A DNA stretch of 64,000 nt from Massiliimicrobium timonense (GTDB lineage Bacteria > Bacillota_I > Bacilli_A > Erysipelotrichales > Coprobacillaceae): contig NZ_NFLJ01000008.1 in NCBI RefSeq assembly GCF_002160865.1, positions 18,768-82,767 on the forward strand. Direction: 5' to 3'. Positions 54,192 to 62,492 of the stretch are shown here, piece by piece. The notes below the pieces were generated by a model that was not told the origin of the DNA, ran no database searches, and saw only the letters and a program-made list of their open reading frames with translations. The position numbers were made by a program, and so were the translations under genes. Every line of letters begins with the position of its first letter. The stretch's first letter is position 1.

Positions 54192-55796
54192 TCAACTCTT
54201 TCTTGTATTTTTTTGATGTTGTAAAATATATGGTCTAACTTGTGCCAGAAAATAAAGAGAACCTGTAATAAAGACAACACCTTGATGCAAAAAAGCTTCA
54301 TCAATCGCTTGATGCCAATCTTTTTGAATTTTAACTGGAAAATCCTCAGCTAGTTTTTCAACCGTCTGCGCACGATAAAAGTCAAATTCACAAACAGTAA
54401 TATCATTGGTCAACTTAAGCAAACATTCCATCATAGCATGAGTATCTTTATCTTTTAAAGCACTAAAAATAATTTTAATATTTTTGTACTTACAGGCTGA
54501 TTGATAAAAAGCTTCCATTCCTTCTAGATTATGAGCACCATCAATAATCATCAACGGATGATGACTCACAATTTCAAAGCGTCCTGCCCAGACAGCTTCT
54601 TTTAAACCATCTAACAACTGTTTATCATCAAAAGCCAAATAACCATATTCTTTTAAATATAATAAGATTTCAATTGCTAAAGCACTATTTTGACATTGAT
54701 AAATGGCACTTGTCTGTAAAGTGATATGATATTGTCGATAATCATATGTCAGATATTCTTCATGATCTTGAATATTTTGAATATCCTGTACTTGAATCAA
54801 TGGACTATGATGCAACTGACAGATTTCTTTAAAAACATCTAAACAGTCTTGTTTTTTTTCACCTGTAACATAAGGAATCCCCTCTTTAACAATCCCTGCT
54901 TTTGTACGAGCAATTTTTTCATAAGTATCACCAAGATATTCAATATGATCCAAACCAATATTTGTATTGGCACAAATCATAGGATAGATGATGTTTGTTG
55001 CATCCAATTCGCCACCAAGCCCAACTTCAAAAATCGAAAAATCTACACGATGTCTTATAAAAAACATAATCGCAATAAAAACTTCTATTTCAAACATGGA
55101 CAATTCATACTGCAACCATAAATCCATATATCTATTCGCATAAATCATCATTTCATCTTCTTGAATATGCTGATTATTAATACGCATAATTTCCAATCTT
55201 GTTACAAGTACCGGGGATGTAAAAGTTGCAACCTTATATCCTGCCTTTTGTAATACTGAACGAATATAATTTGTTGTGGACCCCTTCCCATTTGTTCCAC
55301 CTATATGAATAGATTTTAATAATGTTTGAGGATTACCCATATCTTTCATAAAGCGTTTAAAATTATCTAAAGCGTAAACACGTTGTTTTTGGCTGGCAAT
55401 AAAATCATGAACCTGCCCATAAGAAGTAAAACGCTTATGAACAGAGTGATGATAAATCCATCGCTTTAAATCTATTTGTTTTTGAAATCCCAAATCTTCA
55501 TAGACATCATCCCATTGTGTTGAAAATGATACGTATAAATCATCCTGCGTTAATGTCAGACTCATACGAATTAACTTTGAAGCAATCTCTTTTTGATGAT
55601 CATTTTTTTCAACCCAAAGATAAGCAATCTCTTGAAAATGAGAAATCCCAATAGCCCCAATCATATCATCTTCAAAGGCCCCAATAAAAAATAGATTTTT
55701 CTGATAAGAATCCATCAACAAATCTAATACGATTTGATCATCTATTCTTTTTATAGCTTCTTTAATTTCATGTCCTCTTAATATTCTTAATTTCAC
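54192..55796 (-). CDS. folC: Fusion of a GNAT-like domain with folylpolyglutamate synthase
   Basis: A 534-residue protein, about 100 longer than normal FolC. Residues 1-115 look like a GNAT acetyltransferase (FFIGAFEDDMIGAIGISHF, IAYLWVEKNDHQKEIASKLI, VYEDLGFQK), though its acetyl-CoA loop is poorly conserved. From about 125 it is Mur-ligase-type FolC: GTNGKGSTTNYI (167-178), FEVGLGGELDATN, DGAHNLEGMEAF. FolC adds glutamates to folates. No stop or second start separates the parts. GTG at 55794-55796 follows AAAGGAGTAT. Monocistronic after darA. Confidence 0.9.
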   Translation of the reverse strand: MKLRILRGHEIKEAIKRIDDQIVLDLLMDSYQKNLFFIGAFEDDMIGAIGISHFQEIAYLWVEKNDHQKEIASKLIRMSLTLTQDDLYVSFSTQWDDVYEDLGFQKQIDLKRWIYHHSVHKRFTSYGQVHDFIASQKQRVYALDNFKRFMKDMGNPQTLLKSIHIGGTNGKGSTTNYIRSVLQKAGYKVATFTSPVLVTRLEIMRINNQHIQEDEMMIYANRYMDLWLQYELSMFEIEVFIAIMFFIRHRVDFSIFEVGLGGELDATNIIYPMICANTNIGLDHIEYLGDTYEKIARTKAGIVKEGIPYVTGEKKQDCLDVFKEICQLHHSPLIQVQDIQNIQDHEEYLTYDYRQYHITLQTSAIYQCQNSALAIEILLYLKEYGYLAFDDKQLLDGLKEAVWAGRFEIVSHHPLMIIDGAHNLEGMEAFYQSACKYKNIKIIFSALKDKDTHAMMECLLKLTNDITVCEFDFYRAQTVEKLAEDFPVKIQKDWHQAIDEAFLHQGVVFITGSLYFLAQVRPYILQHQKNTRKS

Positions 55797-55814
55797 TTTA
55801 TACTCCTTTACAAA

Positions 55815-55839
55815 TAAAAAACAGCCAAAGCTGTTTTTT
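55815..55839 (-). terminator. Terminator after darA
   Basis: A 10-bp perfect stem (AAAAAACAGC with GCTGTTTTTT) with built-in T tract just upstream of folC. Confidence 0.75.
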
Positions 55840-56164
55840 AAATTTTTTCAAAACGATCAACGTCTACAACAAAAACAGTTGCTCCACCAACAAGTACATC
55901 TACCATGATTGGTGTAAAGAATTCTCCCATTTCAGTAGGTGGAACTGTTGGTTCTTTTTCCACACGTTTTCTTGCATGAGCTTTAATAATCTCAAGTGCT
56001 GGATCTACCTTATCATCATTTGTTCCAATAAAGAAAGTTGTATTCCCTTTCTTTAAAAAACCACCAGATGTCGCTAACTTTGTTACAAAGAAACCACCTT
56101 CAGTTAATGCTGTTTGAACTGAATTACTATCATCATTATTTACAATTGCAATTATGAGTTTCAT
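55838..56164 (-). CDS. darA: Cyclic-di-AMP receptor DarA/PstA (PII-like)
   Basis: A 108-residue PII-like protein. MKLIIAIVNNDDSNSVQTALTEGGF, FLKKGNTTFFIG and the C-terminal GGATVFVVDVDRFEKI fit DarA (YaaQ). It binds c-di-AMP as a trimer; its downstream partner is unknown. ATG 56162-56164. Own promoter and terminator, though folC follows closely. Length is typical. Confidence 0.93.
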   Translation of the reverse strand: MKLIIAIVNNDDSNSVQTALTEGGFFVTKLATSGGFLKKGNTTFFIGTNDDKVDPALEIIKAHARKRVEKEPTVPPTEMGEFFTPIMVDVLVGGATVFVVDVDRFEKI

Positions 56165-56187
56165 AGTCTTGCTCCTTTCTTTCTTCT

Positions 56188-56216
56188 ATCTTATCACTTT
56201 TTTGAGATAAGTACAA
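56188..56216 (-). promoter_or_regulatory. Promoter of darA
   Basis: Minus strand TTGTAC (56211-56216), 17-base spacer, TAAGAT (56188-56193). Confidence 0.55.
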
Positions 56217-56377
56217 TTTTTTTAATTGTCTTCTCGCATTTCTCATATTTTTTCAAAATATACAAACAACAATCATTGATAATCAATATCTTTCAAATAT
56301 CCGTAAAAGAAGTTTATTCCTTTTTAAACTTTCACATTCCACTTATCACATGCTTTTCATTTTTAGATATTTTATAG

Positions 56378-56383
56378 TATAAT
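56378..56383 (+). promoter_or_regulatory. -10 element of mutY
   Basis: TATAAT 15 bases before the mutY start codon; no good -35. The leader would be under 15 bases with GGTGA as ribosome site. Confidence 0.45.
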
Positions 56384-56398
56384 ACGCATGGTGATTTG

Positions 56399-57424
56399 AT
56401 GCAAAAGAATATACAAAACAATTTAATAACATGGTACAATAAAAACCATCGGCATTTCCCTTGGCGTGAAACAAAGAATCCTTATTATATCTGGATTAGT
56501 GAGATTATGTTACAGCAAACAACAACCGAAGCTGTGATTCCATATTATACACGCTTTATTGAAACATTTGATACAATAGATAAACTTGCGAAAGCATCAC
56601 TGGAAGATGTCTATAAATTATGGGAAGGGCTTGGTTATTATCGTCGTGCTAAGCATATTCATGAAACAGCACAATTCATTTGCGAAAACTTTCATGGACA
56701 ATTTCCTGCAACCTATAAAGATATTTTAAATTTAAAAGGAATTGGACCTTATACTGCTGGTGCAATCTGTTCTATTGCTTATGGCATGTCTACACCAGCC
56801 ATTGATGGCAATGTTTTAAGAATTATCTCTCGATTATATGCTTTGACAGATAATATTGCTCTTACAAAAACACAAAAAAAGATTTCTCAAATTGTAAGTG
56901 AATTATTGATTGGCTATGATGCTTCATCTTTTAATCAAGGATTAATGGATTTAGGCGCAACAATTTGTCGTCCTCTCAATCCTCAATGCCAAAATTGTCC
57001 CATTGCTGCTTTTTGTAAAGCAAAGGAAATAGGACAACAAAAAGTATTACCCATTTCTATCAAAAATATAAAACATAAAGAACTGAATTACATAACAGGC
57101 ATTATCACTTATCAAGATCAATATCTGATGATTCAAAATCCTGCTGGATTATTAGAAAATTTATATGGCTTTATTCAATATGAATTAGAAAGTCCTTATC
57201 GCTTCATGGAAGAATTTGAAAAACAATATCATCTTCCTTTATCATTGGTTTCTTATCACGGACAAGTCAAACATGTCTTTACCCATCGTACTTGGCATAT
57301 GCATATTTATCATTTTACTCTTTCTCATCCTTACAATACGATGTATCATTTAGAAGATATTTCCCAGATTCCTGTTTCTACTGCTCATTTAAAAGTCTTA
57401 AAACATTATCTTAAACAAAAATAA
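56399..57424 (+). CDS. mutY: Adenine DNA glycosylase MutY
   Basis: A 341-residue MutY. Catalytic Glu in ISEIMLQQTTTEAV, HhH LKGIGPYTAGAICSIAYG with catalytic Asp in PAIDGNVLR, and Fe-S ligands C-x6-C-x2-C-x5-C (CRPLNPQCQNCPIAAFC). The C-terminal NUDIX-like domain (about 225-340) recognises 8-oxoG. It removes A mispaired with 8-oxoG. Start ATG at 56399 (a TTG lies one codon before) after GGTGATTTG. Only core gene here on the plus strand. Confidence 0.96.
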   Translation: MQKNIQNNLITWYNKNHRHFPWRETKNPYYIWISEIMLQQTTTEAVIPYYTRFIETFDTIDKLAKASLEDVYKLWEGLGYYRRAKHIHETAQFICENFHGQFPATYKDILNLKGIGPYTAGAICSIAYGMSTPAIDGNVLRIISRLYALTDNIALTKTQKKISQIVSELLIGYDASSFNQGLMDLGATICRPLNPQCQNCPIAAFCKAKEIGQQKVLPISIKNIKHKELNYITGIITYQDQYLMIQNPAGLLENLYGFIQYELESPYRFMEEFEKQYHLPLSLVSYHGQVKHVFTHRTWHMHIYHFTLSHPYNTMYHLEDISQIPVSTAHLKVLKHYLKQK

Positions 57425-57450
57425 AAGTGGTCACTGATCACTTTTATTAT
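57421..57450. terminator. Terminator after mutY
   Basis: Near-perfect inverted repeat ATAAAAGTGGTCA/TGATCACTTTTAT followed by TATATG; works in both directions. Confidence 0.75.
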
Positions 57451-57505
57451 ATGTGTTTATACTATTGAAAAGGACTATATCTTCATATTAAAAATATATC
57501 TGTTT

Positions 57506-57660
57506 TTATAAAATATCAATATTATAAAGATATAAGCCAATCAAAGGCCCAATTAACGTTCCAACAAGAAGTGCTTTATAATGGATTTGTCTTGATTAAT
57601 TTCTCATCAGTCATTTTCTCTTTTTTTATAACTGTTAAAACACCGACAATCAGCATCACT
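57506..57660 (-). pseudogene. Decayed remnant of a small membrane protein
   Basis: On the minus strand two frames carry protein-like pieces: VMLIVGVLTVIKKEKMTDEK then, one base out of frame, HYKALLVGTLIGPLIGLYLY ending in a stop at 57506. Together they look like a two-helix membrane protein broken by a frameshift. No ribosome site is visible. The match is only compositional. Confidence 0.3.
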
Positions 57661-57703
57661 ATTTTTAGATTTTATATCTTATCATTACATCAAAATATTA
57701 TTT

Positions 57704-58147
57704 TTATAGTTTTCTTTGTAAATAAATCATATCTTTCAACTGTACTCCCATTTCGAATATTGGATGATCATAATAATCAATAAAAAATTTTTCAATCTTA
57801 TGTGAATACGTAAAACCACATTTTTTATAAAACGGAATTGTCAAAGGACTATCGCCAGTTCCCACCTGTAATAAAGAATACTTTTCTTTATATTTTTCAG
57901 CGATATAATCAATCAAAAATTTACCATACCCTAATCCTTGATATTTTGGCAATATAGCAAGATTTTTTATTTCAAGTATTCCATGACCAACATCAACAAC
58001 AACACATTCTCCTTTGACACAATGGTCCTCTAACACATACATTATTCCTTGATTAATATAACGATCAATCATATCTTCTTGTTCATCTGCCAACAACAAT
58101 AAAGATAAATACTGTTTTTTATGATCATGGACTTCTCTTATTATCAT
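57704..58147 (-). CDS. GNAT-family N-acetyltransferase
   Basis: A 147-residue GNAT. The acetyl-CoA motif is LPKYQGLGYGKFLIDYI (QxxGxGK), preceded by LEIKNLAILP and followed by PFYKKCGFTYSH. Similar to small YvbK-like enzymes; substrate unknown. It lies at the end of the immunity-like patch, 99 bases after the SUFU gene. ATG 58145-58147 after AGAGGAGAAG. Confidence 0.88.
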   Translation of the reverse strand: MIIREVHDHKKQYLSLLLLADEQEDMIDRYINQGIMYVLEDHCVKGECVVVDVGHGILEIKNLAILPKYQGLGYGKFLIDYIAEKYKEKYSLLQVGTGDSPLTIPFYKKCGFTYSHKIEKFFIDYYDHPIFEMGVQLKDMIYLQRKL

Positions 58148-58246
58148 TATACTCTTCTCCTCTAAGAAACTTATAAAAATGAATAACTTTAAAAATGCTT
58201 ATACTTCATCATAAATGCATATATATTTTTATAATGACTTACAATC

Positions 58247-58918
58247 TCAACCATAATTTCTTCTATGAATATTAACGATCGGAATCAAATCTTCATCATC
58301 AAACAAATTCAACAAAGTTTCAGCATTATGTTTTTGTTTAAATTCTAATTCTTCTTGATAAAGAGGAAACAACTGATAAAAATTAATTTTGCCTTTTGTC
58401 TTCATTCTTAAATCCAAATCATGCCCCTCTTTATCATAAACATCCACTAACATCATACTACAAAATTGTGTGTTACTTGCATAAGGTGTATTATCCTCAT
58501 CAGAAGATACAGTATGTCCATAGCCAAGCCATGTATGACATTCTATTGGCAAACGCGCTAAAATTTTTAATTGTCTTATAGGCCAATAATCTTCTTCTTG
58601 GCTTGAGTTAATATCCCATGTCGCAGGAAGATATAAAACCAGCTCTGCTCTTTCTAACTCATATTGTTTTAATCTATCTGGAACATTCATTTGATAAGCT
58701 CCCATGCCCATTGTAATTAATTTATAATAAGGTTGTTCATTTGTGGGAGGGACAATAATTATATCTAAATGAATATCAGTAGATACAATCTCATGAAACA
58801 CTTCTTGGTAGTTACCAAATGTTTCTTCAATATATTTTTCATATTCATCCAGTTCTTTATCCGTATACAAATACATATGATCTGTTTTTTTCTTTTTTAA
58901 CTTATCTATTAATCCCAT
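58247..58918 (-). CDS. SUFU-domain protein, likely immunity protein
   Basis: A 223-residue protein with a Suppressor-of-fused-like domain: HLDIIIVPPTNEQPYYKLITMGMGAYQMNVP, ELVLYLPATWDI, YWPIRQLKILARLP and GYGHTV match the bacterial SUFU pattern. Bacterial SUFU proteins are frequent immunity proteins of polymorphic toxins. It overlaps the VOC gene by ten bases or so (coupling). ATG 58916-58918 after GGAGATGA. No toxin gene is present nearby. Confidence 0.85.
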   Translation of the reverse strand: MGLIDKLKKKKTDHMYLYTDKELDEYEKYIEETFGNYQEVFHEIVSTDIHLDIIIVPPTNEQPYYKLITMGMGAYQMNVPDRLKQYELERAELVLYLPATWDINSSQEEDYWPIRQLKILARLPIECHTWLGYGHTVSSDEDNTPYASNTQFCSMMLVDVYDKEGHDLDLRMKTKGKINFYQLFPLYQEELEFKQKHNAETLLNLFDDEDLIPIVNIHRRNYG

Positions 58919-59355
58919 ATTGTGTCATCTCCTTCATAGTGACCTGTCACTTCTAAAATGTTACCATCTGGATCAATCACATCAAAATAATAATAAGGCA
59001 TATGTACATTCACATACATTATTTGAGAAACTTCTCCAATTCCTAATGACTTTATTCTTTGATATTCACTTTTTAAATCATTAACTTCAAAATTAAAAAC
59101 GACAATATTATTCTTTTTATACTTATCTTCATTAAAAAAATTATCAATATAAGCTTGATTAAAATGAATATCATGAGATTCTTTGATAAGTTCCTCATCA
59201 TATTTCCTATTATAAAGTGCTAATAAATTGCCACAGTCAAAAACAATCCATCTGTTATCATTTTGATATAAAGGTTCTTTTTGTAAAAAGAACTTATAAA
59301 ATTGTAACGATTTTTCAACATCTTTCACACAGATATAAGTTGTTGATAATCTCAT
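58909..59355 (-). CDS. VOC/glyoxalase-fold protein
   Basis: A 148-residue protein of the vicinal-oxygen-chelate superfamily: MRLSTTYICVKDVEKSLQFY at the start and YYFDVIDPDGNILEVTG at the end, with a duplicated beta-alpha-beta layout. The metal ligands are partly replaced, so it may bind a ligand rather than catalyse. It sits between DUF4240-like and SUFU genes. ATG at 59353-59355, six bases after AGAAGGG; the ATG two codons earlier abuts the ribosome site. Confidence 0.85.
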   Translation of the reverse strand: MRLSTTYICVKDVEKSLQFYKFFLQKEPLYQNDNRWIVFDCGNLLALYNRKYDEELIKESHDIHFNQAYIDNFFNEDKYKKNNIVVFNFEVNDLKSEYQRIKSLGIGEVSQIMYVNVHMPYYYFDVIDPDGNILEVTGHYEGDDTIWD

Positions 59356-59386
59356 AAACATCCCTTCTATTCACTATTATTCTTTT

Positions 59387-59890
59387 TTACATAAAATTTT
59401 TGATAGATTTATTTTGTATAATTCTTTTCAATCTCGTTAGAGAAATCCTTTTTTCCCATCCATCCTTATTACTTCCAGTTTCATATGATATTGCTGGAAG
59501 ATGAGGATAATATTCTAAAGATTTATGATGTTTCATTTTCCATGCTCTTTTAGGAACATACAGAAGGGATTCAAATTCCTTTGTCCATAAATCTTTGTTT
59601 TTTCCTTGTTTTACATTTATATAGTATTTTTCACCATTTATTAGAGCAACACAACGAGAATATAGGAAAGTATCAGCATTATGATGATAATATTTCTTAG
59701 CTATCTTGAAATTTTGAAGGGTATCTAATTGATACAACAAATCTGTCATTATATCCTCAAACATAAAGATTTCATCGTCTTCTTGTTGAGATAAAAATTT
59801 TATTAAAGGTGCTAAAACTTTTTCATCATTCCCTTGTTTAGACCAAGCACATTTTGTCATAATGATATCAAAAAAATCATGTTTATTCAC
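59387..59890 (-). CDS. DUF4240-like protein
   Basis: A 167-residue protein. HDFFDIIMTKCAWSKQGNDE, LIKFLSQQEDDEIFMFEDIM and YSRCVALINGEKYYINV resemble the DUF4240 family (FWxLI....L...L..L...EI..F). Family members often occur as immunity-type genes. Not certain. The start is GTG at 59888-59890, properly spaced from AAAGGAAG; the earlier GTG lies in that site. 31 bases before the VOC gene. Confidence 0.65.
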   Translation of the reverse strand: MNKHDFFDIIMTKCAWSKQGNDEKVLAPLIKFLSQQEDDEIFMFEDIMTDLLYQLDTLQNFKIAKKYYHHNADTFLYSRCVALINGEKYYINVKQGKNKDLWTKEFESLLYVPKRAWKMKHHKSLEYYPHLPAISYETGSNKDGWEKRISLTRLKRIIQNKSIKNFM

Positions 59891-59956
59891 TATACCCACT
59901 TCCTTTCTTTTCTTACTAACCTACTAACATATTCTTTTTATGTTTGTAAAGTATTT

Positions 59957-61069
59957 TTATCGATTATAATCGACATGATCTAATGATAAAGGATATGGAT
60001 TCAAAAGAACCCATTTGACACATAATTGCGTCAACTTATCCAAATCATCTTCCTGAATATGATTGATATTGTGAACTATTTTTTTCAATTCTCCTATTTC
60101 TATTTGTGAGAGTTGATGTCCACAACGACAGTATGTTAGTAATGAATCCGCCATTTTCTTAAATTCTTTATTCCAATTTATTCGGCCATTATGATTAATT
60201 TCATATGAGAGTTTCCCTGAAATTCTAATAACCTCTCCTTGAATAGTAGATGCGTGACCTAAAGTTGGAACAAGCAATTTCCATAATTCTTCATGCTGAT
60301 CTTGCCATTGTTTGGCTTTAACTCTGATTTTAGATTTCCCATCATAGATAATCCTTTTAGGAACTGGTTCAACTTTAAACAATCGATATAATTCCATCAA
60401 ATTTTCTTCAATCTCACCTATACTATCCTTAGAAATACAATCTCTAAACCATTCAAAGTCTTCTCCTATCCTTTTTACTTCTTCTTTTTCTTTACGTGTT
60501 AATCTAGCTCCATGTTCTAATAAATAATGAACGATTTTTACCAAATCGGGAATATTTCCATTTTTCGTATATTTCATTGCTTTTAATAAAGGTGTTTCTC
60601 CATTACTATTTAAAGCATTAACCCTTGCTCCTGATTCAACCAGTATCTTCATATGATCAATTCGAAAAAAACAAGTTGCATAAAATAACGGGGTATTTCC
60701 CCATGAATCAGTAGCTTCTATATTTGCTCTTAGTTGAATTAAATATTCAGGATGTCCATGAGGGTTAATGACTTGATGATGAAGTGGATGTTTTCCAAAT
60801 CTATCTTCATATTCAATATTTGCTCCATTTTCAACTAACCATCTCATTAAATTTTCAGATAATTCAAAAGACAATGCATTTGTTTTGTCATAACCTCCAT
60901 AAGCATTAATATCACATTTTTTAAAAACATTTTTAATTTCTTCTTCATTACCTCTTTTTACAATCTCATCAAAATCTTTAATCAATGTTTTTCTTTTAGA
61001 AGATTTCTTTGCTTTTGATATATTTTCTTTCTTATCAATCTTCTTTTTTATTTTATTTAATAATTTCAT
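59957..61069 (-). CDS. Ankyrin-repeat protein with an unnamed C-terminal domain
   Basis: A 370-residue protein with a Lys-rich N-terminus (1-30), four or five ankyrin repeats (about 50-190; LMRWLVENGANIEYEDRFGK, GNTPLFYATCFFRIDHMKIL, NGETPLLKAMKYTKNG) and a C-terminal domain (about 225-355) with LWKLLVPTLGHASTIQGEVI and SYEINHNGRINWN, a pattern I recall from bacterial immunity-type proteins without a name. ATG at 61067-61069 after AGGATGATT. Follows the DUF3784-like gene by ten bases. Confidence 0.8.
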   Translation of the reverse strand: MKLLNKIKKKIDKKENISKAKKSSKRKTLIKDFDEIVKRGNEEEIKNVFKKCDINAYGGYDKTNALSFELSENLMRWLVENGANIEYEDRFGKHPLHHQVINPHGHPEYLIQLRANIEATDSWGNTPLFYATCFFRIDHMKILVESGARVNALNSNGETPLLKAMKYTKNGNIPDLVKIVHYLLEHGARLTRKEKEEVKRIGEDFEWFRDCISKDSIGEIEENLMELYRLFKVEPVPKRIIYDGKSKIRVKAKQWQDQHEELWKLLVPTLGHASTIQGEVIRISGKLSYEINHNGRINWNKEFKKMADSLLTYCRCGHQLSQIEIGELKKIVHNINHIQEDDLDKLTQLCVKWVLLNPYPLSLDHVDYNR

Positions 61070-61079
61070 ATAAATCATC

Positions 61080-61412
61080 CTATTTATCATTATCTATAAA
61101 AAACTTTTTTATAAAAGAGCCAATAGCCCAAACAATAAAACTCATCTCAAGTAGTCGTATTATCCATATTAACCATTCTGTTTCTAGTATTATATCAATA
61201 GCAATCAATAATAACACTAACGATAAACCACTAAAAACAATTGCAGATTGTCTATAATGTGGAGTTTTATTCATTTTCTCTTTTTCTTGTTTTGACGCAA
61301 AAATATATGTATTGTTCAATAAAAAGCCTTTTTCTCTCCAATGTAAAAAAGAAATAAAAAAGCAAATAACAGCAAGCATTAAAACAACAATAAATACTAT
61401 AGATTTTGCCAT
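61080..61412 (-). CDS. DUF3784-like membrane protein
   Basis: A 110-residue protein with three hydrophobic segments (about 3-23, 56-76, 80-100). Between the first two is LLNNTYIFASKQEKEKMNK, similar to the (L/I)IAGYNxxSxEEKxKYD of DUF3784 proteins, which often lie in small accessory clusters. Function unknown. First gene of the immunity-like unit, with TATAAT upstream near 61454. ATG 61410-61412. Confidence 0.65.
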   Translation of the reverse strand: MAKSIVFIVVLMLAVICFFISFLHWREKGFLLNNTYIFASKQEKEKMNKTPHYRQSAIVFSGLSLVLLLIAIDIILETEWLIWIIRLLEMSFIVWAIGSFIKKFFIDNDK

Positions 61413-61496
61413 ATTTTTCCTTCTTTCCTAAATATATCTTTAACTTATACTCATTATAACATATTCATTGCATTTACCTATCATTTTCTTTCTAAA

Positions 61497-61527
61497 TAAA
61501 AAAACTGTTGCACATCATCAACAGTTT
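61497..61527 (-). terminator. Terminator after phoH
   Basis: A 9-bp perfect stem (AAACTGTTG with CAACAGTTT, 8-base loop) followed by seven Ts on the minus strand. Confidence 0.8.
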
Positions 61528-62492
61528 ATATCATCATGATTCTTTTCATCATTTTCATAACGTTCAATAATTCTTTGAACAACAGGATGTCTGACAACAT
61601 CTAAGGCTGTTAAATATACAAAACGAATACCCTTAACATCCTTTAATATATGCAAAGCTTTCTTTAAACCACTGACAACACCTTTAGGTAAATCGATTTG
61701 TGTAATATCACCAGTAATAATCATTTTAGAATGAAAACCAAGTCTTGTTAAAAACATTTTCATTTGTGCATCAGTCGTATTTTGAGCTTCGTCTAAGATC
61801 ACATAAGCATCCTCTAATGTACGTCCACGCATATAAGCTAATGGAGCAATTTCAATAATCCCTTTTTCAATATAACGCTCTGTTTTTTCCTGCCCAAGCA
61901 TATCATATAATGCATCATAAAGCGGTCTTAAATATGGGTCTACTTTCTCTTTTAAATCTCCAGGCAAAAATCCTAAGCTTTCACCTGCTTCAACAGCTGG
62001 TCTTGTTAAAATAATTTTTTGAACTTCATTATTTTTTAAGGCCTGTACAGCAAAAACAACAGCTAAATATGTTTTTCCAGTTCCTGCCGGTCCTATTCCA
62101 AAAACAACATCATTATGTTTTAATGCCTGATAATATTCTTTTTGACCTAGAGTTTTAGGATAAATCAATTTTCCATTTGTTGTGCGTGCAATTTTGATTT
62201 GGTAAAGTTCATCAATCATATTTAATTGATGATTTTTAGCCAGATTCAAAGAATACATAATATCTCTTTGACTAATTGTCTTTCCCTGCTTGACAAGTGC
62301 CAGTAAAGTACGAATCATATCTTCAACCTGCTGATTCTTTTCTTCTGTATTATCCATAACGATTTCATCACCACGAACAATAAGTTCACATTGCATTGCT
62401 TCTTCTAATAAACGTATGTTTTCTTCTTGGCGACCAAAAAGTCTTGATATCTCATCCATCGTGCATGTTTCTAGTTTTAAGATTTTCTTCAT
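61518..62492 (-). CDS. phoH: PhoH-like ATPase
   Basis: A 324-residue PhoH. The Walker A is VFGIGPAGTGKTYLAVVFA; LTRPAVEAGESLGFLPGDLKEKVDPYLRPLYDAL is the hallmark block; Walker B is YVILDEAQN. PhoH proteins are predicted RNA-acting ATPases linked to YbeY. An N-terminal KH-like segment lies at about 1-60. ATG at 62490-62492, after AAAGGAGAA, inside the end of yqfD (41-base overlap). Order yqfC-yqfD-phoH matches Bacillus. Confidence 0.96.
   Translation of the reverse strand: MKKILKLETCTMDEISRLFGRQEENIRLLEEAMQCELIVRGDEIVMDNTEEKNQQVEDMIRTLLALVKQGKTISQRDIMYSLNLAKNHQLNMIDELYQIKIARTTNGKLIYPKTLGQKEYYQALKHNDVVFGIGPAGTGKTYLAVVFAVQALKNNEVQKIILTRPAVEAGESLGFLPGDLKEKVDPYLRPLYDALYDMLGQEKTERYIEKGIIEIAPLAYMRGRTLEDAYVILDEAQNTTDAQMKMFLTRLGFHSKMIITGDITQIDLPKGVVSGLKKALHILKDVKGIRFVYLTALDVVRHPVVQRIIERYENDEKNHDDINC

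Noticed and set aside
56275..56287. ATTGATAATCAAT palindrome between darA and mutY as a Fur box
   Set aside because: Too short and not overlapping either promoter; likely by chance in AT-rich DNA.
57571..57783. Plus-strand 70-codon frame after mutY
   Set aside because: No ribosome site; overlaps the GNAT gene end; composition is what AT-rich noncoding DNA gives.
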